Below are positions 17,838-27,293 of a DNA stretch of 64,000 nucleotides, piece after piece. This DNA comes from Paucibacter sp. TC2R-5. GTDB lineage: Bacteria > Pseudomonadota > Gammaproteobacteria > Burkholderiales > Burkholderiaceae_C. The stretch covers positions 248,001 through 312,000 of the forward strand of contig NZ_JAJIRQ010000008.1 of NCBI RefSeq assembly GCF_025717605.1, given 5' to 3'. The notes beneath the pieces are model-generated. The model saw only the letters and a list, made by a program, of their open reading frames with translations, made no database searches and had not been told where the DNA came from. Position 1 is the first letter of the stretch. Each line of letters begins with the position of its first letter. Position numbers and translations under genes: made by a program.

Positions 17838-18000
17838 GGGCTTGGCACCCAGGCATGCGCGCCAAGCCCCCGGGATAACTCTCCTAGGACTTGCCCTAGG
17901 AGACCCCTCTTGTTAAGGATCAATTCAGCCCTGTGCTCATACATTGCGTCAAGCGTCGGCAGCTGTGCCGACTGCGCTGTCGCATTCGTACAAGACCACA
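17838..18000 (+). promoter_or_regulatory. Three consecutive hairpins before the TRAP transporter genes
   Basis: Between yqeY and the TRAP small permease are three strong inverted repeats: gggcttgg/ccaagccc (17838-17845 and 17862-17869), ctcctagg/cctaggag around a six-base loop (17881-17902), and gtcggc/gccgac around agctgt (17955-17972). None is followed by a clear T-run. One may stop yqeY transcription; together they could form a structured leader of the TRAP mRNA. No known riboswitch is recognised. Confidence 0.45.
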
Positions 18001-18010
18001 GGAGCTCAAG

Positions 18011-18604
18011 GTGCACGCCCTACTCAAAATTTCCGGGCTGATTGACGGCATGAGCCGTTTTATCGGCCGCTGGGTCATCTGGTTGATCCTCGCCTCGACG
18101 GTGATCAGCGCCGTCAACGCCATCATTCGCAAGGCCTTCAACTACAGCTCCAACGCCTTTTTGGAGATGCAGTGGTATTTGTTCGCAGCCTCCTTCTTGC
18201 TGGCTGCCGGCTACACCTTGCTGAACAACGAACATGTACGCATCGACGTCGTGGTCGGGCGCTTCTCCAAGCGCGTACAAACCTGGATCGACGTGTTTGG
18301 TTTCGTCGTCTTCCTGATGCCGGTCTGCGCCACCATCCTCTACCTCGGCACCCCCTTCTTTTTGCAGGCCTTGCGTTCGGGCGAAATGTCATCAAACGCC
18401 GGCGGCCTGATTCTGTGGCCTGTTTACGCCCTGATCCCTGTCGGTTTTGGTCTGCTGATGCTGCAAGGCCTCAGTGAATTGATCAAGCGACTGGCCTTTT
18501 TGCAGGGCTTGATCGACGACCCGACCAAGAAGCCCGTGGCCAAGACGGCCGAAGAAGAGTTGGCCGAAGCAATCCGCTTGGCCGCCGAGCAAAAGAAAAT
18601 TTAA
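18011..18604 (+). CDS. TRAP transporter small permease (DctQ type)
   Basis: About 197 residues from the GTG at 18011, chosen because AGGAG sits six bases upstream; the frame extends to 17933 but the added residues are basic and unlike the family. Four transmembrane helices are visible: WVIWLILASTVISAVNAI, YLFAASFLLAAGYTLL, VFGFVVFLMPVCATILYL and ALIPVGFGLLMLQGL, with the family's NEHVRIDVV segment between helices 2 and 3. It is the small membrane subunit of a sodium-driven TRAP importer. The large subunit gene follows after 12 bases. Confidence 0.92.
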   Translation: MHALLKISGLIDGMSRFIGRWVIWLILASTVISAVNAIIRKAFNYSSNAFLEMQWYLFAASFLLAAGYTLLNNEHVRIDVVVGRFSKRVQTWIDVFGFVVFLMPVCATILYLGTPFFLQALRSGEMSSNAGGLILWPVYALIPVGFGLLMLQGLSELIKRLAFLQGLIDDPTKKPVAKTAEEELAEAIRLAAEQKKI

Positions 18605-18616
18605 GGGAGCCTGGGA

Positions 18617-20350
18617 ATGGAATTCTTTGCCCAAAATTTGGCCCCCATCATGTTCGCGGGCCTGATCGTTTTCTTGCTGATGGGCTTCCCGGTGGCGTTC
18701 AGCCTGGGTGCTTGCGGCCTGTTCTTCGGCTTCATCGGCATTGAGCTCGATGTGCTGCCGGCCTCGCTGATGCAGGCGCTGCCGCTGCGCATCTTCGGCA
18801 TCATGAAGAACGACACGCTGCTGGCCATCCCCTTCTTTACCTTGATGGGATTGATACTCGAGCGCTCCGGCATGGCCGAGGACTTGCTCGACACCATCGG
18901 CCAGCTGTTCGGCCCAATCCGCGGCGGCCTGGCTTTCGCAGTGATTTTTGTCGGCGCCTTGTTGGCCGCCACCACCGGCGTGGTCGCCGCTTCGGTCATC
19001 TCGATGGGTCTGATCTCGCTGCCCATCATGCTGCGCTATGGCTATGACAGGCGCATTGCCTCCGGCGTGATTGCGGCCTCGGGCACCTTGGCGCAGATCA
19101 TCCCGCCCTCGCTGGTCTTGATCATCTTGGCAGACCAGTTGGGCAAGAGCGTCGGCGATATGTACAAGGGCGCCTTCCTGCCTGGGTTCATCCTGACCGG
19201 CCTTTACACCGCCTACATCATCGGCGTGGCCATCTTCCGCCCTACCTGGGTGCCAGCGCTACCGCTGGAGGCTCGCTCAATCCGTGAAGACAATGGCAAA
19301 AGCGGCTTGCGTTCGCTGGGCTTGCTGACCCTGGCCTCGGTCGCCATCGCTGTCTATTTCGCCCAGCGCTACGCTGACATCACCAGTTACTTCAAGGGCG
19401 AAGTCATCACCAGCATGCCGACCGATGAAACCATTGTGGTGGCGATGTCGGTGGGCGTCGGTGTGGCCTTTTTGGCCTCGGTGGTGAACAAGCTGCTGGG
19501 TCTGAATCTGCTGTCCAAGATGGCCGAACGGGTGACCTTTGTGCTGATCCCGCCGCTGGGCCTGATCTTCTTGGTGCTTGGCACGATTTTCTTAGGGATC
19601 GCCACCCCGACCGAAGGTGGCGCGATGGGTGCCCTGGGTGCTTTCTTGATGGCCGCAGCGCGCGGGCGCATCACTTACAAGCTGATGACGCAGGCCTTGA
19701 CCTCCACTACCAAACTGTCTTGCTTTGTGGTCTTCATTCTGGTGGGCTCCACCATCTTCAGCCTCTCCTTCCAGGGCGTCGATGGACCGAAATGGGTTGA
19801 GCATTTGTTGAGCGCGCTGCCGGGCGGGCAGATCGGCTTCCTGATCTTCGTCAACATCTTGATCTTTGTGCTGGCCTTCTTCCTCGACTTCTTCGAGCTG
19901 TCTTTCATCGTCGTGCCCTTGCTGGCACCGGTGGCCGAGAAGCTGGGCATCGATCTGATCTGGTTCGGTGTGCTGCTGGGCGTCAATATGCAGACCTCCT
20001 TCATGCATCCGCCGTTTGGCTTCGCGCTGTTCTACCTACGCAGCGTGGCACCGCTGACCGAATACATCGACAAGCTCACGGGCAAGAAAATCGCCCCCGT
20101 CACGACCGGCCAAATCTACTGGGGCGCCGTGCCCTTTGTGATGATCCAGATCGTCATGGTGGGCTTGATCATTGCCTTCCCGAACCTGGTCTCGGGCGGC
20201 TTGGGCAAGGTGGCCGATGTGGACAGCAGCAATGTCGTGATTGAAGCGCAGCCCCAAAACGACAAAGCCGACGTCACCGAAATGGATGGCAACGCCCTTT
20301 TTGGCCCTGCCAATCCGCCAGCATCTGAGGCTGACACAGGCAAGAAGTAG
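18617..20350 (+). CDS. TRAP transporter large permease (DctM type)
   Basis: 577 residues, longer than the ~430 of a minimal DctM. The transport core has many hydrophobic helices and the hallmark segments VGALLAATTGVVAASVISMG, SGVIAASGTLAQIIPPS and IATPTEGGAMGALGAFL. Extra length comes from a central insertion (~residues 215-310) with two additional hydrophobic segments and a 50-residue hydrophilic C-terminal tail. Long forms like this pair with binding proteins of the alpha-keto-acid type such as the one encoded opposite. GGGAG lies a few bases before the ATG. Confidence 0.94.
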   Translation: MEFFAQNLAPIMFAGLIVFLLMGFPVAFSLGACGLFFGFIGIELDVLPASLMQALPLRIFGIMKNDTLLAIPFFTLMGLILERSGMAEDLLDTIGQLFGPIRGGLAFAVIFVGALLAATTGVVAASVISMGLISLPIMLRYGYDRRIASGVIAASGTLAQIIPPSLVLIILADQLGKSVGDMYKGAFLPGFILTGLYTAYIIGVAIFRPTWVPALPLEARSIREDNGKSGLRSLGLLTLASVAIAVYFAQRYADITSYFKGEVITSMPTDETIVVAMSVGVGVAFLASVVNKLLGLNLLSKMAERVTFVLIPPLGLIFLVLGTIFLGIATPTEGGAMGALGAFLMAAARGRITYKLMTQALTSTTKLSCFVVFILVGSTIFSLSFQGVDGPKWVEHLLSALPGGQIGFLIFVNILIFVLAFFLDFFELSFIVVPLLAPVAEKLGIDLIWFGVLLGVNMQTSFMHPPFGFALFYLRSVAPLTEYIDKLTGKKIAPVTTGQIYWGAVPFVMIQIVMVGLIIAFPNLVSGGLGKVADVDSSNVVIEAQPQNDKADVTEMDGNALFGPANPPASEADTGKK

Positions 20351-20376
20351 ACAAGCAGCCTGCAGCTTTGAACAAG

Positions 20377-20406
20377 GGCCACCGCGATTGCGGTGGCCTT
20401 TTTTTT
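20377..20406 (+). terminator. Terminator of the TRAP permease genes
   Basis: A perfect nine-base stem, ggccaccgc (20377-20385) and gcggtggcc (20390-20398), with a gatt loop and eight T residues after it, 27 bases after the dctM-type stop. A textbook Rho-independent terminator. Confidence 0.96.
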
Positions 20407-20431
20407 GCCTGTACCCCTCCCATTTGCGGGC

Positions 20432-20465
20432 GCAAAAAAACCCCGCTGGTCAAACCAGCGGGGTT
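20432..20465 (-). terminator. Terminator of the TRAP binding-protein gene
   Basis: Arms aaccccgctggt (20439-20450) and accagcggggtt (20454-20465) form a 12-base stem with a three-base loop. Read on the minus strand it is followed by seven T residues (the A-run at 20434-20440), 23 bases after the stop of the binding-protein gene. Back to back with the plus-strand terminator, it isolates the two convergent transcripts. Confidence 0.95.
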
Positions 20466-20487
20466 GTAAGCAAGAAACTTCGTTAGC

Positions 20488-21570
20488 TCAGAGCTTTTGA
20501 GCCTGCATAAAGTCGTCAAAACCGGCTTCCGCAAAACGGAACCAGAGGTTTTGATCGCGGCGGAAGGCCGAGTAGTCTTCGTAGACCTTCTTCCAGTTTG
20601 GATTCTTGGCCGACAACTCGCTGTAAATGCCCATCGATTCCTTGAAGGCCGCATCCATCACATCCTTGGGGAAGCGGAACAGCTTGGTACCGCCTTGCAC
20701 CAGCTGGCGCAGCGCCGGCGGGTTGCGGGCATCGTACTTGGCCTGCATATCGTTGTGAGCCACGGCTGCGGCAGCCTCGACAATCGCCTTGTACTCGGGT
20801 GTTAATGCCTCGAAGGACTTGGTGTTGATGAAGAAGTCCAGCTGCGGGCCGCCCTCCCACCAGCCAGGGTAGTAGTAGTTGGGCGCCACTTTATTGAAGC
20901 CCAGCTTCTGATCGTCATATGGGCCGACCCATTCGGCCGCATCGATGGTGCCTTTTTCCAGCGCTTGATAGATCTCGCCGCCCGGGATGTTCTGCGGCAC
21001 ACCGCCCATGCGCTCCAAGACGCGACCGGCGAAACCGCCGATACGCATCTTCATGCCCTTGATGTCAGCCACACTCTTGACTTCCTTGCGGTACCAGCCG
21101 CCCATTTGCGCGCCGGTATTGCCGCCCAGGAAGTTGATGATGTTGTACTGCTTGTAGAACTCACGCATCAGCTTCAAGCCGTTGCCTTCGAGCATCCAGG
21201 CGGTCATCTGGCGGCTGTTGAGGCCAAAGGGAATGGCGCAGCCAATCGCGAAGGTCTCGTCCTTGCCGTGGAAGTAGTAAGGTGCCGTATGGGCCATTTC
21301 CACCGTGCCTTCTTTGACGGCATCAACGACGCCGAAAGCAGGCATCAACTCGCCACCGGCGTGGGTCGAAATCTGAAACTTGCCACCGGTCATTTCGCCG
21401 ACCTTCTTGGCGAAGACGTCGGCCGCACCAAAGATGGTGTCTAGGGACTTTGGAAAACTCGAGGCCAGGCGCCAACGGATATTGGCCTGGGCATGCACGA
21501 CAGCCGGGGCCACGCCGGCGGCAAACACGCCTGCCAGACCAGCTTGCCGAACAAAGTTTCTACGCTCCAT
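20488..21570 (-). CDS. TRAP transporter substrate-binding protein (DctP type)
   Basis: 360 residues. The N-terminus has a twin-arginine-like signal (MERRNFVRQAGLAGVFAAG, cleavage after VHAQA), then the mature start NIRWRLASSFPKSLDTIFGA, which resembles the alpha-keto-acid binding protein TakP. The conserved ligand-arginine region (GMKMRIGGFAGRVLERMGG) and WVGPYDDQKLGFNKVA are present. It catches an organic acid in the periplasm and delivers it to the two permease subunits encoded convergently. The exact ligand (keto acid, lactate or similar) cannot be fixed from sequence. Confidence 0.92.
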   Translation of the reverse strand: MERRNFVRQAGLAGVFAAGVAPAVVHAQANIRWRLASSFPKSLDTIFGAADVFAKKVGEMTGGKFQISTHAGGELMPAFGVVDAVKEGTVEMAHTAPYYFHGKDETFAIGCAIPFGLNSRQMTAWMLEGNGLKLMREFYKQYNIINFLGGNTGAQMGGWYRKEVKSVADIKGMKMRIGGFAGRVLERMGGVPQNIPGGEIYQALEKGTIDAAEWVGPYDDQKLGFNKVAPNYYYPGWWEGGPQLDFFINTKSFEALTPEYKAIVEAAAAVAHNDMQAKYDARNPPALRQLVQGGTKLFRFPKDVMDAAFKESMGIYSELSAKNPNWKKVYEDYSAFRRDQNLWFRFAEAGFDDFMQAQKL

Positions 21571-21738
21571 CTTGTTACTCCTAGGTTTGGGGACTGCACA
21601 AATAGCAGCTCGATTCTAGGAGAGCACAAAAGCGGTGCTGACAGGGGCAAACCCGTGCAAACACCGCCTCTTTTTGGGCCTTTGTCGCCAAACTTAGCGC
21701 CGACTTACGGCAAGCTGAAATGCCGCTTAAAAACGACC

Positions 21739-23154
21739 TTAGCTGCCCGCCAATTTCATCTTCGAAATCAACACCGAGCCAATCGTCTTGCCGCCCATGG
21801 TGTAGCGGTCGCAACCAATGCCGATGATGTTCTGGAACATCTCGGTCAGATTGCCGGCGATGGTGACTTCGTGAACGGGGAAAGCAATTTCGCCGTCTTC
21901 CACCCAATAGCCGCTGGCGCCACGCGAGTAGTCGCCATTGACGTAATTGACGCCCTGCCCCATCAACTCGGTCACAAAGAAGCCGCGCCCGAGCCGCTTG
22001 AGCATGGTCTTCAAATTGTCGCCCGGCGCCGTCAGGCGGCTGCTCATCTGCAGATTGTGCGAGCCACCGGCATGTCCCGTCGTGCGCATTCCCAGCTTGC
22101 GGGCCGAGTAGGTCGAGAGAAAGTAGCCCTGCAACACACCGGCTTCGACCACGCTGCGCGCCTTGGTCGTCACGCCTTCATCATCAAACGGTGAGCTGCC
22201 CTTGCCTTTGAGCTCGTGCGGGTTCTCATGGATGTCGATATGTGGGGCCAACACCGACTTGCCCAAGCTGTCCAGCAAGAAGCTGGCGCGGCGGTAGAGC
22301 GCTCCGCCGCTGGTGGCCTGAACGACCGCACCCAGCAGGCCGGCAGCGACCGTGGGTTCGAACAAGACAGGCACTTCGGCGGTGGCCACACGGCGCGACT
22401 TCAGGCGCGACAAGGCTCGCTCGGCGGCGTAGCGGCCGATGCTTTCGGGCGTGGCCAGATCGGCCGCGCTGCGCATCGAGCTGTACCAGGCATCGCGCTG
22501 CATTTGCGCGCCGCGGCCAGCGATGGGAGCGACCGAAATCGAATGCCGGGAGCTGGCATAGCCGCCGCGAAAGCCGCGACTATTGCCCATATAAAAATGC
22601 GACTGCTGGGCCGACACCGCCGCACCCTCGCTATTGGCTATGCGCTTGTCGGTCGCAAAGGCCGCGGCCTCGCAACGCAGCGCGATTTCGGCCGCTGCCT
22701 GGGCATCGATCGCCCAAGGGTGGAACAAATCCAAATCCGGCCGAGTCGAGGCATCAAGCGATAAGTCTTCTGCGTCGGGCAGGCCGGCGACCGGATCCTC
22801 CGCCGTGAAACGGGCAATATCAAAAGCCGCGCGCACGGTGTCCTGCAAGGCCTTGCGGGAGAAATCCGAAGTGCTGGCATTGCCGCGGCGCTGACCCACA
22901 TAAACCGAGATACCGAGTGACTTATCGCGATTGCGCTCGACGTTCTCGATCTCGCCCATGCGAGTCGAGACCGACAGACCGCAGCCCTCGGACACCTCGG
23001 CGCCAGCGTCAGAGGCACCCAAGTGCTTGGCCTCGGCCAACACGTCTTCGATCAATTGCTGAAACTGTTCTGCCTGATAAGCAAAGCCGCTAACGGACTC
23101 ATGCGTGCCATGCGATGCGGTAGGAGGCGAGGAAGACTTGGCGAGCTTTGACAT
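21739..23154 (-). CDS. pmbA: Metalloprotease-related protein PmbA/TldE
   Basis: 471 residues. TldE/PmbA works with the catalytic partner TldD in proteolysis of modified peptides and antitoxins (known from E. coli microcin B17 and CcdA). Family features seen are GASDAGAEVSEGCGLSVSTRMGE near the N-terminus, SFLLDSLGKSVLAPHI and SSRLTAPGDNLKTMLKRLG, and the C-terminal EVTIAGNLTEMFQNI. PmbA lacks the HExxH-type metal site of TldD, as here. No tldD is in the window. It is divergent from darP with 230 bases between the starts. Confidence 0.93.
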   Translation of the reverse strand: MSKLAKSSSPPTASHGTHESVSGFAYQAEQFQQLIEDVLAEAKHLGASDAGAEVSEGCGLSVSTRMGEIENVERNRDKSLGISVYVGQRRGNASTSDFSRKALQDTVRAAFDIARFTAEDPVAGLPDAEDLSLDASTRPDLDLFHPWAIDAQAAAEIALRCEAAAFATDKRIANSEGAAVSAQQSHFYMGNSRGFRGGYASSRHSISVAPIAGRGAQMQRDAWYSSMRSAADLATPESIGRYAAERALSRLKSRRVATAEVPVLFEPTVAAGLLGAVVQATSGGALYRRASFLLDSLGKSVLAPHIDIHENPHELKGKGSSPFDDEGVTTKARSVVEAGVLQGYFLSTYSARKLGMRTTGHAGGSHNLQMSSRLTAPGDNLKTMLKRLGRGFFVTELMGQGVNYVNGDYSRGASGYWVEDGEIAFPVHEVTIAGNLTEMFQNIIGIGCDRYTMGGKTIGSVLISKMKLAGS

Positions 23155-23384
23155 GGATGGGAGTGCCGAATTGAGTCAGGTAATTGAGGGCTGAACGAGG
23201 AGCAGCCGGCCTTGGTGCTGCGGGCAGACGCTCAGCCTGCCTGCGAATATTTGTAGAACTAAGGGACAATCATACGAGCCGCGCGCGCAAGCTGCGCGCC
23301 AAACACGCTATCCACTGCGCTGCAAGCTACCGAAACTTTTCGGCTCAGCCCAGAACACTCGCCGAACTTTGCCCAAGAACCGCC

Positions 23385-23966
23385 ATGCGAACACAAGAAG
23401 AAAACACGACCGAAGATGACGACTTCGACGGCCCCAGCAAGAGCCAGCTCAAGCGCGAAATGACCGAGCTGCAAAAGTTGGGCAAAGAGTTGATGACGCT
23501 GCCCGCCAGCCGTATCGCCCCCTTGAACCTGCCGGAGATCTTGGCCGACGCGCTCAAGGACGCCAAGAAGATCACCGCTCACGAGGGCCTGCGCCGGCAA
23601 ATGCAATACATCGGCAAGCTGATGCGCCGGGTTGACCCCGAGCCGCTGCGCCAGGCTGTTGCCGACTTCAAGCTCGGCTTCGCCAAAGACAGCCTCGCCC
23701 TGCACCAGAGCGAGCGTTGGCGTGAGCGCCTGCTGGCCGACGATGCAGCGATGCAAGACTTCATTGAAGAGCATGCCGGCATTGATGTGCAGCAGCTGCG
23801 CAGCCTCGTGCGCGCCGCCCGCAAGGATGCCGCGCTTGTGCCCGAGAAGCGTTCGGGTCGGGCTTACCGCGATTTGTTCCAGTTCATCAAGACCGAAGAA
23901 CTGCGTATCTCGCCCAAGACAGACAAAGCCGAAGCCGCCGACGAAGATGAGGATGCCGATGAGTGA
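23385..23966 (+). CDS. darP: Ribosome biogenesis factor DarP (YjgA, DUF615)
   Basis: 193 residues from the ATG at 23385 (MRTQEENTTEDDDFDGPSKS). The frame runs 200 bases further upstream without family-like sequence. The family core is PSKSQLKREMTELQKLGKEL, ILADALKDAKKITAHEGLRRQ, and the C-terminal RAYRDLFQFIK. DarP assists late assembly of the 50S subunit. The C-terminus is very acidic (EAADEDEDADE). It overlaps the mog start by eight bases and is divergent from pmbA, a common proteobacterial arrangement. Confidence 0.94.
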   Translation: MRTQEENTTEDDDFDGPSKSQLKREMTELQKLGKELMTLPASRIAPLNLPEILADALKDAKKITAHEGLRRQMQYIGKLMRRVDPEPLRQAVADFKLGFAKDSLALHQSERWRERLLADDAAMQDFIEEHAGIDVQQLRSLVRAARKDAALVPEKRSGRAYRDLFQFIKTEELRISPKTDKAEAADEDEDADE

Positions 23967-24558
23967 GCCCGTCGAGCCAGTCCGCATCGGCATAGTCTCC
24001 ATTAGCGACCGCGCCTCGACCGGCGTTTATGAGGACAAAGGCCTGCCGGCCTTGCAGGTTTGGCTGAGCAGCGCGCTGCACAACCCGATCGCGTTCGAAG
24101 CGCGCCTGATCCCGGATGAGCGGCCCTTGATCGCGCAAACGCTGCGCGATCTGGTCGACAACGCGGGCTGCGATTTGGTCTTGACCACCGGCGGCACCGG
24201 GCCGGCGCTGCGCGACGTAACGCCCGAGGCGACGCTGGATGTGGCCGACAAAGAAATGCCCGGCTTTGGCGAGCAGATGCGGCAAATATCGCTGCGCTTT
24301 GTGCCCACTGCCATCTTGTCGCGCCAGGTTGCGGTGATCAGGAAGAGGGCCTTGATCATCAATCTGCCGGGTCAGCCCAAGGCGATTGCCGAAACCTTGG
24401 CCGGCCTGAAAGATGCCGAGGGCAAGCAATTGGTCGACGGCATTTTTGCCGCCGTGCCCTATTGCATAGACCTGATCGGCGGGCCGTATCTGGAAACGCG
24501 CGATGACATCGTGCGCGGCTTCAGGCCCAAGTCGGCGCAGCGCCCGAGCAGAGTCTAA
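23959..24558 (+). CDS. mog: Molybdopterin adenylyltransferase
   Basis: 199 residues from the ATG at 23959 (MSEPVEPVRIGIVSISDRAS), overlapping the end of darP; ATGs at 23953 and 23947 are alternatives. It adenylylates molybdopterin before molybdate insertion. The MoaB/Mog fold shows as GIVSISDRASTGVYEDKGLP, the TTGGTGPALRDVTPEAT loop that binds the pterin, and INLPGQPKAIAETL. It faces cysE with only ten bases between the stops. Confidence 0.93.
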   Translation: MSEPVEPVRIGIVSISDRASTGVYEDKGLPALQVWLSSALHNPIAFEARLIPDERPLIAQTLRDLVDNAGCDLVLTTGGTGPALRDVTPEATLDVADKEMPGFGEQMRQISLRFVPTAILSRQVAVIRKRALIINLPGQPKAIAETLAGLKDAEGKQLVDGIFAAVPYCIDLIGGPYLETRDDIVRGFRPKSAQRPSRV

Positions 24559-24568
24559 ATCGCTGCCA

Positions 24569-25336
24569 CTACTTGACCAAGCGGGTCAAGCCAGCGGCAT
24601 CGAAAGCTTCGTCCTGCTGCGCGTCTTGCGGCACGCAGTCCCCAACCTTGGAGTTGGTCGCCGCTGACAGCTTGCAAACCGCCTGCCAGAGCAAGGTGAT
24701 TTGATGTTCGTGTCCGGCTGCGTTATCGATCAAACCGCGCATCGCCTGTGCGACCGGGTCGTCACCCAGACTCACGCCGTAAGCCGAGAAGCGCTCGGCT
24801 GCCGTAGGCTTGGCTTCACTTTTCGCTTCGATGATGCGCGCCGGGTTGCCCACGGCGGTCGCACCCGCCGGCACCGGTTTGGTCACCACAGCACCTGAGC
24901 CAATGCGCGCTCCTGCGCCGACCGTGAAGCCACCCAGCACGCAGGCATTCGCGCCGACGATGACGCCGGCCTCCAGCGTCGGGTGGCGCTTGGCGCCTTT
25001 GACCAGGGCGGTGCCGCCCAGGGTCACGCCCTGATAAATCGTGCAGCCCTCGCCGATTTCGGCCATCTCGCCGATCACGATGCCCATGCCGTGGTCGATG
25101 AAGACCTTGCGTGAAATCTGCGCGCCGGGGTGGATCTCAATCCCGGTGAAAAAACGCGTCAGATGCGAGATGAAGCGGCCCAGCCACTTGAAGCCATGTT
25201 GCCAGCACCAATGGGCGCGCCGGTGCAAGACCAGGGCATGCAAGCCCGGATAGCAAGTCAGCACCTCGAAGGCTGAGCGAGCGGCGGGGTCGCGCTCAAG
25301 AATGCAGGCAATGTCTTCGCGCAGGCGTTGGAACAT
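24569..25336 (-). CDS. cysE: Serine O-acetyltransferase
   Basis: 255 residues. It makes O-acetylserine from serine and acetyl-CoA, the first step of cysteine synthesis. An N-terminal helical part ([19 protein letters not shown]) is followed by the left-handed beta-helix hexapeptide repeats with [26 protein letters not shown] and [21 protein letters not shown]; the catalytic His-Asp region is FIDHGMG. Co-oriented with trmJ 55 bases upstream; many proteobacteria have suhB-trmJ-cysE-iscR, and iscR is absent here. Confidence 0.95.
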   Translation of the reverse strand: MFQRLREDIACILERDPAARSAFEVLTCYPGLHALVLHRRAHWCWQHGFKWLGRFISHLTRFFTGIEIHPGAQISRKVFIDHGMGIVIGEMAEIGEGCTIYQGVTLGGTALVKGAKRHPTLEAGVIVGANACVLGGFTVGAGARIGSGAVVTKPVPAGATAVGNPARIIEAKSEAKPTAAERFSAYGVSLGDDPVAQAMRGLIDNAAGHEHQITLLWQAVCKLSAATNSKVGDCVPQDAQQDEAFDAAGLTRLVK

Positions 25337-25391
25337 GGAGGAGGCTTGGGTGAAAAAAGCAAGAAGGGGTCGGCCAGTTTAGCGGCGCGCT

Positions 25392-26120
25392 TCAATCCTC
25401 GCTGGCGCGTGATCGTGGCGGCTCCACCATCGCCCGCGCGATGCCGCGAAAGATATGCACCTCGTCCAAGCTCAGTTGGACGCGGTTGAACAGCTGAGTG
25501 AGTCTGGGCATCAGCTTCCTCGGCACCAGCGGGTCCAAATAGCCGATCGTCTCCAACGAGGCTTGCAAATGATCCAGCATCCCCTTCACCGCCTGGACAT
25601 CGGCCAATTTAGGGTCGGGCGTGCGCGCCGTCACCGCAAAACCACCGAGCGCCTGGCGCCAGTCATAGGCCAGCAACTGCACCGCCTGGGCCAGATTCAG
25701 CGAGCCATAGTCGGGATGGGTCGGGATCGACAGCACCGCGTGGCAGCGGTAGACGTCCTCATTGCTCATGCCGAAACGCTCGCAGCCGAACACCAGACCC
25801 AACTTGTGTTCCGAAGCCGCCAATTCGGTAAACAGCGAACGCGGCTCGCGCACGGGCGGGCCGAAGTCGCGCGGCGTCATCGCGGTGGCGCAGGCAAAAG
25901 TGACGCCGTCCAGCGCTTCTTCCAGCGTCTCCACGATGCGGGCGTTTTCCAGAATGTCGTTGGCGCTGCTGGCCATCGAGATGGCGTCCTGTTGGGTCAG
26001 CACATCGGCGTAGCGCGGCCGCACCAGCACCAGCTCCGAGAAGCCCATCACCTTCATGGCGCGTGCTGCGGAGCCGACATTGCCGGGGTGGCTGGTTTGA
26101 ATCAGGACAAATCGTGTCAT
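25392..26120 (-). CDS. trmJ: tRNA (cytidine/uridine-2'-O-)-methyltransferase TrmJ
   Basis: 242 residues of the SPOUT fold with a C-terminal extension. It methylates the 2'-OH of residue 32 in certain tRNAs. Motifs: FVLIQTSHPGNVGSAARAMKVMGF at the N-terminus (residues 4-27, with the conserved Asn-Arg region), LGLVFGCERFGMSNED and LSIPTHPDYGSLNLAQAVQLLAY, which form the knotted AdoMet site. It is divergent from suhB, as in E. coli. Confidence 0.94.
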   Translation of the reverse strand: MTRFVLIQTSHPGNVGSAARAMKVMGFSELVLVRPRYADVLTQQDAISMASSANDILENARIVETLEEALDGVTFACATAMTPRDFGPPVREPRSLFTELAASEHKLGLVFGCERFGMSNEDVYRCHAVLSIPTHPDYGSLNLAQAVQLLAYDWRQALGGFAVTARTPDPKLADVQAVKGMLDHLQASLETIGYLDPLVPRKLMPRLTQLFNRVQLSLDEVHIFRGIARAMVEPPRSRASED

Positions 26121-26157
26121 ATCAACGGGCTGCGCTCAGGTCAGGCCGAGCAGGCAT

Positions 26158-26187
26158 TTGGAGAAAATGCCTAGGCTCGGCTAAAAT
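26158..26187 (+). promoter_or_regulatory. Putative suhB promoter
   Basis: TTGGAG (26158-26163) and TAAAAT (26182-26187) are separated by 18 bases, about 90 bases before the suhB ATG. It lies in the 157-base region divergent from trmJ. Confidence 0.55.
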
Positions 26188-26277
26188 GCGGGATTATCCT
26201 TAGTCCGGACCTAATCGCCGACTGGGGTGCCGCTCTTTTTTTCCGCCAGTCCACCTCACAAAGTCAAGGTTCTACGC

Positions 26278-27228
26278 ATGACGCAGCAGTCTTCCCTCCA
26301 TCCCATGCTCAATGTCGCCATCAAGGCGGCGCGCTCGGCCGGTGCCATCATCAACCGCGCCTCCATGGACCTCGACATCCTGAAGATCAACACGAAGGCA
26401 CCCAATGACTTCGTGACCGAGGTGGATCAAGCTGCTGAAAACATCATCATCGAAACCCTGCTCGGCGCTTACCCCGACCACGGCATCCTGGCCGAAGAGT
26501 CGGGCCGCGAGCATGGCAACAAGACCTCCGAGTTCGTCTGGATCATCGACCCGCTCGACGGCACCACCAACTTCATCCACGGCCTGCCGATGTACTGCGT
26601 GTCGATCGCCTTGGCGCATCGCGGCGTGATTCAGCAGGCCGTCGTCTATGACCCGACCCGCAACGATCTCTTCTACGCTACCAAGGGTCGCGGCGCCTTC
26701 ATGAATGACCGCCGTCTGCGCGTGTCCAAACGCACCCGCATGAGCGACGCGCTGATCGGCACCGGCTTCCCCTTCCGCCGTGGCGACAACTTCAAGCGCT
26801 ATATGAAGATGTTCGAAGAGGTGATGGTCGAATGCGCCGGCCTGCGCCGCCCAGGTGCTGCAGCTTTGGACCTTTGCTATGTTGCAGCCGGCTATTACGA
26901 CGCGTTCTTCGAGACCGGCCTGCAGCCCTGGGATGTGGCGGCCGGCTCCTTGATCATCACCGAGGCCGGCGGTCTGGTGGGCAACTTCACCGGCGAGTCC
27001 GACTATCTTCACCAGCGTGAAGTGGTCGCGGGCAGCCCTAAGATTTACGGCCAATTGGTCACCATCCTGGCGCCCTACACACGCGTGATCAAGGCCGAAG
27101 AAGAGGTGGAAGCCGGCGTTGCGGCCAGCACCGGGCAAGATCCAGTGGCAGCCTTGGCCGCTGCTGCCGAACCCAAGAAGCGCGCCTCGGTGCGGATCCG
27201 CAAGTCGGATGACGCTCAAGCGGACTAA
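26278..27228 (+). CDS. suhB: Inositol monophosphatase family protein SuhB
   Basis: 316 residues from the ATG at 26278 ([20 protein letters not shown]). The metal- and substrate-binding motifs are [25 protein letters not shown] and [19 protein letters not shown]. SuhB hydrolyses inositol-1-phosphate in vitro and in E. coli also joins Nus-factor antitermination complexes on rRNA. A C-terminal extension of about 50 residues (Ala-rich, then basic) goes beyond the E. coli length of 267. A terminator follows the stop. Confidence 0.95.
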   Translation: MTQQSSLHPMLNVAIKAARSAGAIINRASMDLDILKINTKAPNDFVTEVDQAAENIIIETLLGAYPDHGILAEESGREHGNKTSEFVWIIDPLDGTTNFIHGLPMYCVSIALAHRGVIQQAVVYDPTRNDLFYATKGRGAFMNDRRLRVSKRTRMSDALIGTGFPFRRGDNFKRYMKMFEEVMVECAGLRRPGAAALDLCYVAAGYYDAFFETGLQPWDVAAGSLIITEAGGLVGNFTGESDYLHQREVVAGSPKIYGQLVTILAPYTRVIKAEEEVEAGVAASTGQDPVAALAAAAEPKKRASVRIRKSDDAQAD

Positions 27229-27249
27229 ACTCCGCTCTAAGCCCACCTC

Positions 27250-27273
27250 AAAGCCCTCAGCCGAGGGCTTTTT
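27250..27273 (+). terminator. Terminator after suhB
   Basis: Arms agccctc (27252-27258) and gagggct (27263-27269) with an agcc loop are followed by a run of T residues. It lies 24 bases after the suhB stop and just before the mutS start. Confidence 0.85.
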
Positions 27274-27293
27274 CAATTCTCAAGCCATTGCCG

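Noticed and set aside
23281-23301. gcgcgc inverted repeat in the pmbA-darP gap, similar to the GC hairpin before pccA
   Set aside because: Simple GC alternation explains the resemblance; too short and too few copies to call a repeat family.
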